DNA of 64,000 nt from Geminicoccus sp035556675 (GTDB taxonomy: Bacteria; Pseudomonadota; Alphaproteobacteria; Geminicoccales; Geminicoccaceae). Below, in pieces: positions 27,568 to 35,403 of this stretch. Below the pieces are notes generated by a model. The model saw nothing but the letters and a program-made list of their open reading frames with translations, had not been told where the DNA came from and searched no databases. How positions within the stretch are numbered: position 1 is the stretch's first letter; every line of letters starts with the position of its first letter. The DNA is taken from the NCBI RefSeq assembly GCF_035556675.1, contig NZ_DATMFZ010000166.1:21449-85448 (forward strand). Reading direction: 5' to 3'. A program made the translations under genes and the position numbers.

Positions 27568-30291
27568 CTAGCCGACTGCCGTGTCCGGCCGGCGCGTCAC
27601 CACGATCTGGTCGATGTCGAGCGTGCCGGTCTCGATCTGCTCCACGATGCCGACCGGGTTGAGCAGGCGGAAGATCGCGGTGGAGCTGCGGGCACCACCG
27701 TCGCCGTCCAGGTCGACCCGGACCTGCACGTCGTTCTTGCCACCGATGCCGTCCAGGTCGGCCGTCTGGAACTGCAGCCACTTGCCGGCCTGGGCGGGAT
27801 TGTAGCCGCTGCCCTGCAGGAGGTCGCTCAGCAGCAGCCGGTCACCTTCCCCGGCGTTGAAGTCGTGGATCGTGTCGAGCCGCTCGGTCAGGCTGCCGAT
27901 CCGGAACAGGTCGGCGCCGGCCCCGCCATACAGCGCATCCTGGCCTGGCCCGCCGTTCAGGAGGTCGTCGCCGGCACCACCGGCGATGAGGTCGTTGCCC
28001 TGGCCACCGTCCAGCACGTCGTTGCCGGCCCCGCCGAAGAGCCGGTCGTCGCCGCCGCGCCCGCTGATCAGGTCGTCCTGGTTCGTCCCGTTCAGCACGT
28101 CGGCGCCGTCGGTGCCACGGGTCAGGGTGTTCTCCAGCACGACCTGCATGACCGCCGGTTGGCTGGTCAGGCCCTCCTCGTCGGTCACGGTGAACGAGAA
28201 CTCCCGGGTCCCCGCGCCCACCGTGCCGCTGGTGTTGACGTAGCGCACCGCGTTCAGCGCCAGATGGTAGTTCTCGAAGCTGTCCATGCCGATGAAGCGG
28301 ATCTGGTTGCTGCCATCCTGCACGTAGCTGATCGAGGTCCCGTCGATCACCCCGTCCTGGTTGGCATCCGCACCCTCGGCGATGCCGAGCCGGTCGCCGC
28401 CCCGCTGGCCGGTCTCGATGCGCACCCGGGCACCGCTGGCCATGGCACTGTCGTCGACGATACTCGCCTCGTTGCCGACATCGGTACCCGATGCGCTCTC
28501 CCGGTAGGTCGGGCCGAAATGCACCTGGAAGGTGTTGTCGTTGAAGTCGAAGTCCGCGCCGCGGTTGGCCGGGGTCTGGTCCTCGAAGCTGATGGTCAGA
28601 TCACCCTCGTCGCCGGTCAGGCCGGACACGACCTGGGTCCGTCCGAACGGGTTCAGCAGGTTCTCAGGGGTGGTCGGGTCCGCGTCGGCGGTGTGGAACA
28701 CGAGGCCCTGGACGACCGTCTCGGTGCCGTTCTCGGCGATGTGCACCAGCACGGGCGGCTGGCCGTCGCCGATCTTGGCGGCCTGCCCGGTGACCGGATT
28801 ACGGAACTCCAGCCGGCCGCTCTCGAACAGGTCGGGATTGAGGGTGAAGCCCTTCTGCACCAGGAAGAAGCCGATCTGGGTGCCGGCCGGCACGGTGCCC
28901 AGCGCGAAGCTCGACTGGCCAGGGGTCAGCGGGCCCTTGCCGTCCTGCAGCTTGGGCTGGTCCGGGTCGAAGACGTCGCTGTTGACCTGCGGGAAGGCGA
29001 CGCGGACGTCCTGGAAGCTGCCGTCGGTGCCGATGAAGTAGACGCCCAGGCTGTTTTGGAACTGGGACACCTCGTCCTTGAAGACGATGGTGACCGTGCG
29101 GTCCACGTCCAGCGTGAGGTTCGCCGGGTCGATGCCGAGATAGTCGGCGAAGTCGAACGCCTGCCCTTCCCGGAACTCGCCCAGCGCGTCGCCCGTCGAC
29201 AGCTTGATACCGTCGGAGAGTTCGCCGATCCGGCCGATCAGCAGAGGCCGCACCGACAGGGTCGGCGCCTGATTCTCCTCTACCGGCGGTGGCGGTGGCG
29301 GCGGTGACGCAGGGGGCGGTGGCGAGGGCGGTGGCGGCGGTGAGACCGGCGGGGACGGCGGAGGCGGCGAGGGTGGCGGCGGTGCCGGCGGTGGCGGCGG
29401 TGGCGAGACCGGATCCGAGGCCGCCACACCGGTCAGCGCACCCCGCGGCTCGATCTCGCGAAAGCCGAACGTCAGCGCGGTCGGACCGAGCGGACCCGTG
29501 GCCTCGGCACCGGGCCCGATGCCCTCCGGGCCGTAGAAGGTATAGATCCCGCCGCCGGCATCGGCCGGCCCGGTGGCCTGCGGGCCGCCGTCCTCGCCGG
29601 CTGCCGGCTCGATGTTGGCGAGCTGCTGGGAACTCGCCAGCAGGGTGTCGGCGGCGACGAACGGGCCGTGGAGCACCGAGATGGCCGGCGCCGCCTCGCC
29701 TTCGCCCCGCGGCGCGAAGAAGTCGACCAGCACGAGCACGCCGCCATCGGCCAGCGTGATCACCAGGTCCTGCCCGTCCGGGGCATAGGTGGCGGTCTGC
29801 GGGTCGAAGCCTTCGTCGGGAAGCGCGTAGCGCTGGCCGGCCTGGACCAGGAAGGTGCTGCGCTCGCCGGGCTGCGGCACCGGCACGGTGATCACCTCGC
29901 CGCCGACCGCGGCGGCCGCGACCGCGGCGGCATCGGCGCCGGAGGACGGGGGCTGCGAACCGGGCGCGGCCGGATCGGCGCCCGGCGCGGCCGGGTCGGA
30001 GGGAGGAGCGCTCGCGCTCTCCTGATCCACCGCCTCGGTCATGGCCGGGGCATCCTCGGCGGCGGCCGCCTCGGCCGCGGCACCGGTGCGCGCGGCGTCG
30101 GCCGGCACCTCGCCGCCCGCCCCGGCGACAGCACCGGCATCGCCGACCGGGCCGGGATCATCCGTCGTGCCGGGATCGGCTTGGGCGAACAGCGTGCCGG
30201 TATCGATGCCGTCGTCGGCGGAGTCCGGCCCGGCCCGGCCGACATCATCGACGCCGGCGACGCCGTCCGCGTCACGCTGCAGATCTGTCAC
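27568..30291 (-). CDS. Large RTX-repeat protein, likely type I secreted
   Basis: Predicted calcium-binding secreted or surface protein of 907 residues. In order: an acidic Ala-rich N-terminus (1-130), a small beta-rich module (about 145-215), a proline tract (about 297-336), a DUF4114-like region (about 470-595, with GADFDFNDNTFQVHF), an EF-like DANQDGVID (642-650), a cadherin-like beta stretch (to about 722), RTX nonapeptides such as GGAGNDVLDGGQGND (about 727-795) and a C-terminal type I secretion target region. There is no N-terminal signal peptide, as expected for type I substrates. No ABC/MFP/TolC exporter genes are in the window. A divergent RHH-PAS gene lies 170 nt upstream. Confidence 0.85.
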   Translation of the reverse strand: MTDLQRDADGVAGVDDVGRAGPDSADDGIDTGTLFAQADPGTTDDPGPVGDAGAVAGAGGEVPADAARTGAAAEAAAAEDAPAMTEAVDQESASAPPSDPAAPGADPAAPGSQPPSSGADAAAVAAAAVGGEVITVPVPQPGERSTFLVQAGQRYALPDEGFDPQTATYAPDGQDLVITLADGGVLVLVDFFAPRGEGEAAPAISVLHGPFVAADTLLASSQQLANIEPAAGEDGGPQATGPADAGGGIYTFYGPEGIGPGAEATGPLGPTALTFGFREIEPRGALTGVAASDPVSPPPPPPAPPPPSPPPPSPPVSPPPPPSPPPPASPPPPPPPVEENQAPTLSVRPLLIGRIGELSDGIKLSTGDALGEFREGQAFDFADYLGIDPANLTLDVDRTVTIVFKDEVSQFQNSLGVYFIGTDGSFQDVRVAFPQVNSDVFDPDQPKLQDGKGPLTPGQSSFALGTVPAGTQIGFFLVQKGFTLNPDLFESGRLEFRNPVTGQAAKIGDGQPPVLVHIAENGTETVVQGLVFHTADADPTTPENLLNPFGRTQVVSGLTGDEGDLTISFEDQTPANRGADFDFNDNTFQVHFGPTYRESASGTDVGNEASIVDDSAMASGARVRIETGQRGGDRLGIAEGADANQDGVIDGTSISYVQDGSNQIRFIGMDSFENYHLALNAVRYVNTSGTVGAGTREFSFTVTDEEGLTSQPAVMQVVLENTLTRGTDGADVLNGTNQDDLISGRGGDDRLFGGAGNDVLDGGQGNDLIAGGAGDDLLNGGPGQDALYGGAGADLFRIGSLTERLDTIHDFNAGEGDRLLLSDLLQGSGYNPAQAGKWLQFQTADLDGIGGKNDVQVRVDLDGDGGARSSTAIFRLLNPVGIVEQIETGTLDIDQIVVTRRPDTAVG

Positions 30292-30460
30292 CCGCTATCC
30301 CCACCCTGTTCGGCCGTGCCGGCCGGGCCACAGGCCAAGCCCTACCGCCCCGTGGGCGGGACCGGCACGATTTTTCCTGAAACCGCTTAACCGAAGGCTA
30401 ACCTATCTGGCCGCTATATCGCCCTCAACCGCATTCAAATAGCCGCGCGAGTACCATAGT

Positions 30461-31102
30461 ATGTCTGTTCCGTCCGCTACCCCTGCACAGACTGCGATGA
30501 TCCGCAAGACCATGCGCATCGGCCAAGTGCGTACCTCGATCAAGCTGGAGCCCGATTTCTGGGCGTATCTCAAGGACGTGTCCGCCCAGCGGCGCATCCG
30601 TCTCTCGGCGCTGGTCAACGAGGTGGCCAATGCCGCCCCCGAGCGCACCAACCTGGCTTCGACGCTGCGCACCTTCTCGCTGGTCCATGCCCAGCTGCGC
30701 ACCCAGGCGCTGCACCGGGACCTGGACCGGCTGATGGTGGCCGGCAACAACCAGGACCTGCTCAAGGTCATGGAGACCTGCCCGCTGCCGACCGTGATCC
30801 TCAACGCCGAGCGGCAGATCCGTCAGGTCAACCGTGCCCTGGTCACCTGGCTGAACCTGGACCCCAAGGCCACGATCGGTCAGCGCCTCGACAACGTCAT
30901 GATCCTGCGTGCGCCGAACCTGAAGGAGATGTGGGCCCAGCTGTCCACGGGGGTGAGCCAGCGCGGCAGCTTCAGCGCCACCTATGTCAGCCCGGGCCGG
31001 GTCCGTACCGCACAGGCCCTGGCGGTCGCCCTCTCGCCTCTGGGCGAGGGCCAGCCGCGCGGCTCGATCGTGCTGTTCGAGACCCTGTCCGGCCGCAACT
31101 GA
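30461..31102 (+). CDS. Ribbon-helix-helix / PAS two-domain protein
   Basis: Predicted DNA-binding sensor of 213 residues. Residues about 20-60 (VRTSIKLEPDFWAYLKDVS followed by a second helix with RLSALVNEVA) match the RHH_4-type ribbon-helix-helix family. From about residue 100 (LLKVMETCPLPTVILNAER) to the end is a PAS-like domain, with QVNRALVTWLNLDP and a final SIVLFETL. No kinase or receiver domain follows, so the PAS part would act directly on the DNA-binding part. ATG 30461 is the only good start. Cofactor or ligand cannot be read from sequence. The gene faces the RTX gene across 170 nt and could control it or itself. Confidence 0.8.
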   Translation: MSVPSATPAQTAMIRKTMRIGQVRTSIKLEPDFWAYLKDVSAQRRIRLSALVNEVANAAPERTNLASTLRTFSLVHAQLRTQALHRDLDRLMVAGNNQDLLKVMETCPLPTVILNAERQIRQVNRALVTWLNLDPKATIGQRLDNVMILRAPNLKEMWAQLSTGVSQRGSFSATYVSPGRVRTAQALAVALSPLGEGQPRGSIVLFETLSGRN

Positions 31103-31202
31103 CTCTGCCGGGCCTGGCCGGAATGACCGTCAGGCATGGCCAAGAGGTGGTGTGGGCCGGTCGGCGGGCGCTGCGAATCCGGGCGGATCACCGGAATTGG
31201 CG

Positions 31203-31230
31203 CCGGACGTCCAGCGGACGGGATGTCCGG
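31203..31230. terminator. Hairpin after the RHH-PAS gene, possible terminator
   Basis: A 10-bp stem (31203-31212 CCGGACGTCC with 31221-31230 GGATGTCCGG, one G-U pair) encloses an 8-nt loop, about 100 nt after the RHH-PAS stop. No T-run follows, so termination would be weak or Rho-assisted. Confidence 0.35.
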
Positions 31231-31405
31231 TACTGGCCGAGCGTTGGCCGCTGCCAGCCGGTACCTGCCGATCCGGGTACATAGCGCGGTGCGGCTGAAG
31301 GCGTGGGCGGAACCGCTCGAGGCGGCCCTGGCCGATCCGGGGCGGCGGGCCCGATCGGCTGGTCTGGGTTGCCGAACCGCGATGCCCCGCCAAAGACGGG
31401 CACGA

Positions 31406-31443
31406 GGGGCCGCAGAACCGTCTTCCGGGGGCCGCAGAACCGT
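31406..31443. repeat. 16-nt direct repeat, two copies
   Basis: GGGGCCGCAGAACCGT occurs at 31406-31421 and again at 31428-31443, a 22-nt period, inside the non-coding stretch between the RHH-PAS and regA genes. Two close phased copies could be a protein site or a small local duplication. Confidence 0.6.
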
Positions 31444-31581
31444 ACGGCTGGTCGGGGAGCGACGATCAGCGGACGGCGATCTGCGGCCGACCTGCAATCA
31501 GGCAGAAATCAGCATCCGGCGATCCATTGCCTTGGCCGGACGGCATGGGCGTCGGCTGGCGCGCGGGCCGCGACCGGCGGT

Positions 31582-32151
31582 TCAACTCTTGGGCGCGCGC
31601 TTGCTCAGGATCCGCTGGAGCGTGCGGCGGTGCATCTCCAGCCGGCGGGCGGTCTCCGAGACGTTGCGGCCGCACTGCTCGAACACCCGCTGGATGTGCT
31701 CCCAGCGCACCCGGTCGGCCGACATCGGGATCTCCGTGCTGTCGCCGAGCCGGCCGACATCGTTGCCGAGCAGGGCCGCGATGATCTGGTCGGCGCTGGC
31801 GGGCTTGGCCAGATAGTCGACCGCACCGGCCTTGAGCGCCACCAGCGAGCTGGCGATGCTGTCATAGCCGGTCAGGATCACCACCCGCGCGCCCGGGCGC
31901 AGCTCCAGCAGCGTGTGCACCAGCTCCATGCCGTGGCCGTCGCTCAGGTTCAGGTCGAGCACGGCGAACTCGGGCGGGTGGTCGGCCGCCTGCTCGTGCG
32001 CCTCGCGCAGCGTGCCGACCGCCGAGACCAGGAAGCCGGCCTTCTCCAGGGCGCGGACCAGGTTGCGGCGCAAGGGCGCGTCGTCCTCGACCAGGAGCAA
32101 GGGCTTGGGGTCGTGCTCGCTGCGGATCCGCTCGCTCGTGTCGCCCAGCAT
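31582..32151 (-). CDS. RegA-type response regulator, second paralogue
   Basis: Receiver plus Fis-type helix-turn-helix protein of 189 residues from ATG 32151, which has GAGAGG 9 nt upstream; a longer start at 32202 lacks a clear ribosome site. The receiver shows LLLVEDDAPLRRNL, the phosphoacceptor Asp66 in FAVLDLNLSDGHG, the conserved VVILTGYDSI and the Lys in YLAKP. The last 47 residues match the neighbouring RegA at 43 positions, while the receiver is clearly more divergent. It lies 70 nt after the first regA and 3' of regB, so one kinase may feed two regulators. Confidence 0.88.
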   Translation of the reverse strand: MLGDTSERIRSEHDPKPLLLVEDDAPLRRNLVRALEKAGFLVSAVGTLREAHEQAADHPPEFAVLDLNLSDGHGMELVHTLLELRPGARVVILTGYDSIASSLVALKAGAVDYLAKPASADQIIAALLGNDVGRLGDSTEIPMSADRVRWEHIQRVFEQCGRNVSETARRLEMHRRTLQRILSKRAPKS

Positions 32152-32221
32152 GGTCAGCGGCCTCTCGAGGCGCGCCCCGCCGCTGGCGCGCAGGCGGGAC
32201 ATGGTTGCGGTCGGATCAAGG

Positions 32222-32815
32222 TCACTCCTTGGGCGCCCTCTTGTTCAGGATGCGCTGCAGGGTGCGGCGATGCATGTTCAGCCGGCGCGCGGTTTCCGAG
32301 ACATTGCGGTTGCACTGCTCGAACACCCTCTGAATATGTTCCCAGCGGACCCGGTCCGCCGACATCGGGTTCTGCGGCGGCGGCGGCAGGGCGGCGCCGG
32401 TCGCCAGCAGGGCGGCGATCACTTCGTCCGCGTCGACCGGCTTGGCCAGATAGTCGATCGCCCCGGCCTTCACCGCTGCCACCGCGGTCGCGATGTTGCC
32501 GTAGCCGGTCAGGATCACCACCCGGGCCTTGGGATGAATCTCGCGCAGACGGCGAACGAGATCGATGCCGCTGCCGTCCTCCAGGCGGAGATCGATCACC
32601 GCATACTGGAGCTTGAGCGAGTGGATGAGGTTCAGGCCTTCCTTGTAGCTCTCGCCCGGAAACACCCGGAACCCGCGCCGCTCCAGGGCGCGCTGCAGCG
32701 ACCGCCGCAGGGGCGCGTCGTCGTCGACCAGGAGCAGGGCCGGTTCCTCGCCCGATTCCATCTCCACCATCCCGGATGACGCCACCCGTAGGCCGCCGCT
32801 CGGCCGATCCATCAT
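32222..32815 (-). CDS. regA: RegA/PrrA/ActR response regulator
   Basis: Global redox response regulator that in relatives controls respiration, carbon and nitrogen genes. The 197-residue protein has a receiver with LLLVDDDAPLRRSL, phosphoacceptor Asp75 in YAVIDLRLEDGSG, VVILTGYGNIAT and YLAKP. A Pro-rich linker (about residues 143-148) leads to the nearly invariant RegA output domain, with VRWEHIQRVFEQC and the helix-turn-helix SETARRLNMHRRTLQRIL. Start ATG 32815 overlaps the regB stop by 4 nt and has GGGGAGA upstream. This copy has the more canonical sequence of the two. Confidence 0.94.
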   Translation of the reverse strand: MMDRPSGGLRVASSGMVEMESGEEPALLLVDDDAPLRRSLQRALERRGFRVFPGESYKEGLNLIHSLKLQYAVIDLRLEDGSGIDLVRRLREIHPKARVVILTGYGNIATAVAAVKAGAIDYLAKPVDADEVIAALLATGAALPPPPQNPMSADRVRWEHIQRVFEQCNRNVSETARRLNMHRRTLQRILNKRAPKE

Positions 32816-34191
32816 CCCAAGTTCTCCCCGAAGGAGCGTCGCCAGGCCTCGCTCGACCAGCGTAGCGTGACCACTGCCCCATCGTTTGCGTTCTCAACAT
32901 GCAAGGCGGCGCCAGTGCGTGCAAGAAGCGTGGTGGCGATGAACACGCCCAGCCCCAGCCCGCCATTGTCCCTCCGGGTAGAAAGATAGGGCTCGCCCAG
33001 CCACGCCAGGACTTCCGGGGCAAAGCCCGGCCCATCGTCTCTGATCACCACCCGAACCTCGCGGCTGTCCTTCTCGACGACGACTTGCACCTTGCTGCGC
33101 GCGAATTCGAGCCCGTTGTTCAGGATGTTGCCGAGTGCGTGGCGGAACTCCGGGGTGGGCATCAAGGTAGGCTCTTCTTGCCCGTCCGCGATCCGGCTGG
33201 TCACCTCCAGGGTGACCAATGGTCGCGTATAGAGCTCGGCGATCTCGCGCAGGACGCTGGAAAGGGGGGCGCGTACGAACGGGGCGTGCTCGTCATGGTC
33301 ACGCCGGCGCCCGATCCCCGCCAGGATCGTCCGGCAGCGCAGCGCCTGGTCGAGCAGCACCTGCGCTTCCGCGCACAGGGGATCGTCCTCCTCCAGCTCG
33401 TTCAGCATCTCCTTGGCGGTGATCAGGATGGTGGCCAGCGGCGAGCCCAGTTCGTGCGCCGCCGCGGTCGCCAGCGCGCCCAGCGCCGACATCTCCTGCT
33501 CGCGGGCCAGCGCCATCTGCGCCGCACCCAGCGCGTCCGTCATCCGCCGGGTCTCTTCCGCTACCCGCCAGGCATAGGCGGCAATCAGGATCGCGGCCAT
33601 GCTGAGCGCTGCCCACACCGCCGCCACGTAGAGGCCGGGCAGCGGCAGGCCGCCGTCGAACCAGGGCAGCGGGCTCGGCACCAGCGCCAGGAAGGTGATG
33701 GTCGCCACCGCGAGCAGGCTGAGCAGCACGGTGGAGCCCAGGCCCAGCGTGGCCGCTCCCAGCATCAGCGGCACGGTGAGCAGGGCCGCGAACGGGTTGC
33801 GCAGTCCGCCGGTCAGCGCCAGCAGGTAGCCCAGCTGCACGATGTCGTAGGCGAACAGCCAGAGCGCCGAGCGCTCGGGCAGCCGGGTCGCCGCGCGCAG
33901 CGTCACCATCAGCGCCAGGTTGATCAGCGCCGAGAGAACGATCGCGGGCGCCAGCCACTCGAGCGGCAGCGGGATGCCCAGCGAGTAGTGGATGAACAGG
34001 ACGGTGAACAGCTGACCCACCACCGCCACCCAGCGGGTGAGCGACAGGGTGTGCAGCCGGATCCGCCCCTGCATGTCGGCCGGTTCGGCCAGGCCCAGCA
34101 CGCCCTGCAGAAACGCGCCGGCGCGGTGCAGCATCCCGCCGGCGCGTCCATCCTCGATCGCAGCCCCGGCCATCCGCTTGCCCATGCGCAT
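32812..34191 (-). CDS. regB: RegB/PrrB/ActS redox sensor histidine kinase
   Basis: Membrane histidine kinase that senses quinone pool or redox state and phosphorylates RegA. The 459-residue protein from ATG 34191 (AAGGA 8 nt upstream; a GTG at 34221 is the alternative) has six membrane segments (about residues 45-210). In the periplasmic/quinone region is GGLRNPF (128-134), the RegB ubiquinone box. The H-box is GALATAAAHELGSPLATI with His246. Cys286 in ALRCRTIL aligns with the redox-active Cys of RegB. The ATPase domain (NILNNGLEFA, DDGPGF, GGLGLGVFI) completes it. Both hallmark redox features are retained. Confidence 0.94.
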   Translation of the reverse strand: MRMGKRMAGAAIEDGRAGGMLHRAGAFLQGVLGLAEPADMQGRIRLHTLSLTRWVAVVGQLFTVLFIHYSLGIPLPLEWLAPAIVLSALINLALMVTLRAATRLPERSALWLFAYDIVQLGYLLALTGGLRNPFAALLTVPLMLGAATLGLGSTVLLSLLAVATITFLALVPSPLPWFDGGLPLPGLYVAAVWAALSMAAILIAAYAWRVAEETRRMTDALGAAQMALAREQEMSALGALATAAAHELGSPLATILITAKEMLNELEEDDPLCAEAQVLLDQALRCRTILAGIGRRRDHDEHAPFVRAPLSSVLREIAELYTRPLVTLEVTSRIADGQEEPTLMPTPEFRHALGNILNNGLEFARSKVQVVVEKDSREVRVVIRDDGPGFAPEVLAWLGEPYLSTRRDNGGLGLGVFIATTLLARTGAALHVENANDGAVVTLRWSSEAWRRSFGENLG

Positions 34192-34374
34192 GCCATCCGT
34201 CCTTGCAACCCACCCGAGCACGAACCCGCGCGGCCCGTATCGCGCAAGAGGATATTTTCCTCGCGGCCTTCCGGCGGCACCAGGGCGCGGTGTCGTCCGG
34301 CTGCGGGGTACCCTGGGCGGGCCGGGCCGCCTAGCCTAGGGTGGCGCAACGGCGGTACGGCAGGAAGGATGGCC

Positions 34375-34992
34375 ATGATCAGGATCTGGGGGCGGAAGAA
34401 CTCGCTCAACGTCCAAAAGGTGATGTGGGCGGTAGCGGAACTGGGCCTGGCCCACGAGCGGCTGGACGTGGGCGGCCCGTTCGGCGGCCTGGACGCGGCC
34501 TACCGGACGAAGAACCCGAACGGCCTGATCCCGGTGATCGAGGACCGCGGCACGGTGATCTGGGAAAGCAACGCGATCGTCCGCTATCTCGCGGCACGCT
34601 GGGGGCAGGGGCTGCTCTGGGACCCCGATCCCGCGCGCCGGGCGCTGGCCGACCAGTGGATGGACTGGCAGCAGACCATCGTCCAGCCGGGCCTGAGCCC
34701 CCTGTTCCTGGGCCTGATCCGCACGCCCGAAGCGCAGCGCGACCAAGCACTCCTCCAGGCCGCCGCTGCCCGGCTGCACGAGGCAATGGCCCTGCTGGAC
34801 GCCCACCTGCAGGATCGGGCCTTCGTCGCCGGGGACGAACTGTCGATGGGCGACATCCCGCTGGGCGCTGCCGTCAACCGCTATCTGCACCTGCCGATCG
34901 AGCGGCCGGCCCTGCCGGCGCTGCAGGCCTGGCACGAACGGCTAACGGCACGGGCCTGCTTCCGCACCCATGTGATGATCCCGCTCAGCTGA
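34375..34992 (+). CDS. Glutathione S-transferase family protein
   Basis: Probable soluble glutathione-conjugating enzyme of 205 residues. The thioredoxin-fold domain shows IWGRKNSLNVQKVMW (Ser/Asn at the catalytic site), NPNGLIPVIED with the cis-Pro and WESNAIVRYLA, the glutathione-binding Glu-Ser pair. The helical domain contains AGDELSMGDIPLGAA. ATG 34375 has AGGAAGG at good spacing; the ATG two codons earlier is too close to it. Divergent from regB. Substrate unknown. Confidence 0.9.
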   Translation: MIRIWGRKNSLNVQKVMWAVAELGLAHERLDVGGPFGGLDAAYRTKNPNGLIPVIEDRGTVIWESNAIVRYLAARWGQGLLWDPDPARRALADQWMDWQQTIVQPGLSPLFLGLIRTPEAQRDQALLQAAAARLHEAMALLDAHLQDRAFVAGDELSMGDIPLGAAVNRYLHLPIERPALPALQAWHERLTARACFRTHVMIPLS

Positions 34993-35102
34993 CCGGAGGC
35001 ACCGCTTGCCGCTGTCGCGCAAGCGGCCGTCGTCCCGGCAATGGCATTGCCGCGCTTGCCGACCATATAAAGATAGCGTTATATGAATCGGGTGATTGCC
35101 GC

Positions 35103-35345
35103 GTGCTGCCAGAGATCCCCACGCCTTGTGTCGGCGTCTGCCGGCTCGATCCGGATACTGGCCTGTGCGAGGGCTGCCTGCGCACCGGGAGCGAGATCGC
35201 GGCCTGGGGCAGCGCGAGCAACGCGCAGCGCCTCGAGATCGTGCAGCTCCTGCGCGAGCGGCGCCGGGCGCGCGGCATCACCTCCTGGGCCGACCAGCGC
35301 CCGCGCCGCCGCGGCCGGGTGGCGATCGGCCGGTCCGGGGGCTAG
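35103..35345 (+). CDS. DUF1289 family small cysteine protein
   Basis: An 80-residue protein beginning at GTG 35103: VLPEIPTPCVGVCRLDP, then LCEGCLRT and EIAAWGSAS. The C-x3-C...C-x2-C pattern is the DUF1289 signature and could bind a metal or Fe-S cluster. The end is highly basic (RRRARGITSWADQRPRRRGR). Upstream in the same frame there is no better start. It is 58 nt before bmt. The molecular role of the family is unknown. Confidence 0.8.
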   Translation: MLPEIPTPCVGVCRLDPDTGLCEGCLRTGSEIAAWGSASNAQRLEIVQLLRERRRARGITSWADQRPRRRGRVAIGRSGG

Positions 35346-35403
35346 CGGTCTTCTTCCCATCCCGGCCGGCCCGGTGCCGGCCTCTCCGTTGGTCAGGTTC
35401 CCG

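Larger units (their letters stand above)
31103..31581 (+). other. 479-nt non-coding stretch between two converging genes
   Basis: Lies between the stops of the RHH-PAS gene (plus) and the distal regA paralogue (minus). Short open frames on both strands have no family character or ribosome-binding sites. It contains a hairpin at 31203-31230 and a 16-nt direct repeat at 31406-31443, described separately. I see nothing else. Confidence 0.6.

Noticed and set aside
29280..29400. GGC/GGT-rich run as a possible tandem DNA repeat or recombination site
   Set aside because: It simply encodes the proline tract of the RTX protein with biased codons.
35346..35403. SAM-II or SAH riboswitch before bmt
   Set aside because: The leader is only 58 nt and I could not find the conserved core of either riboswitch class.
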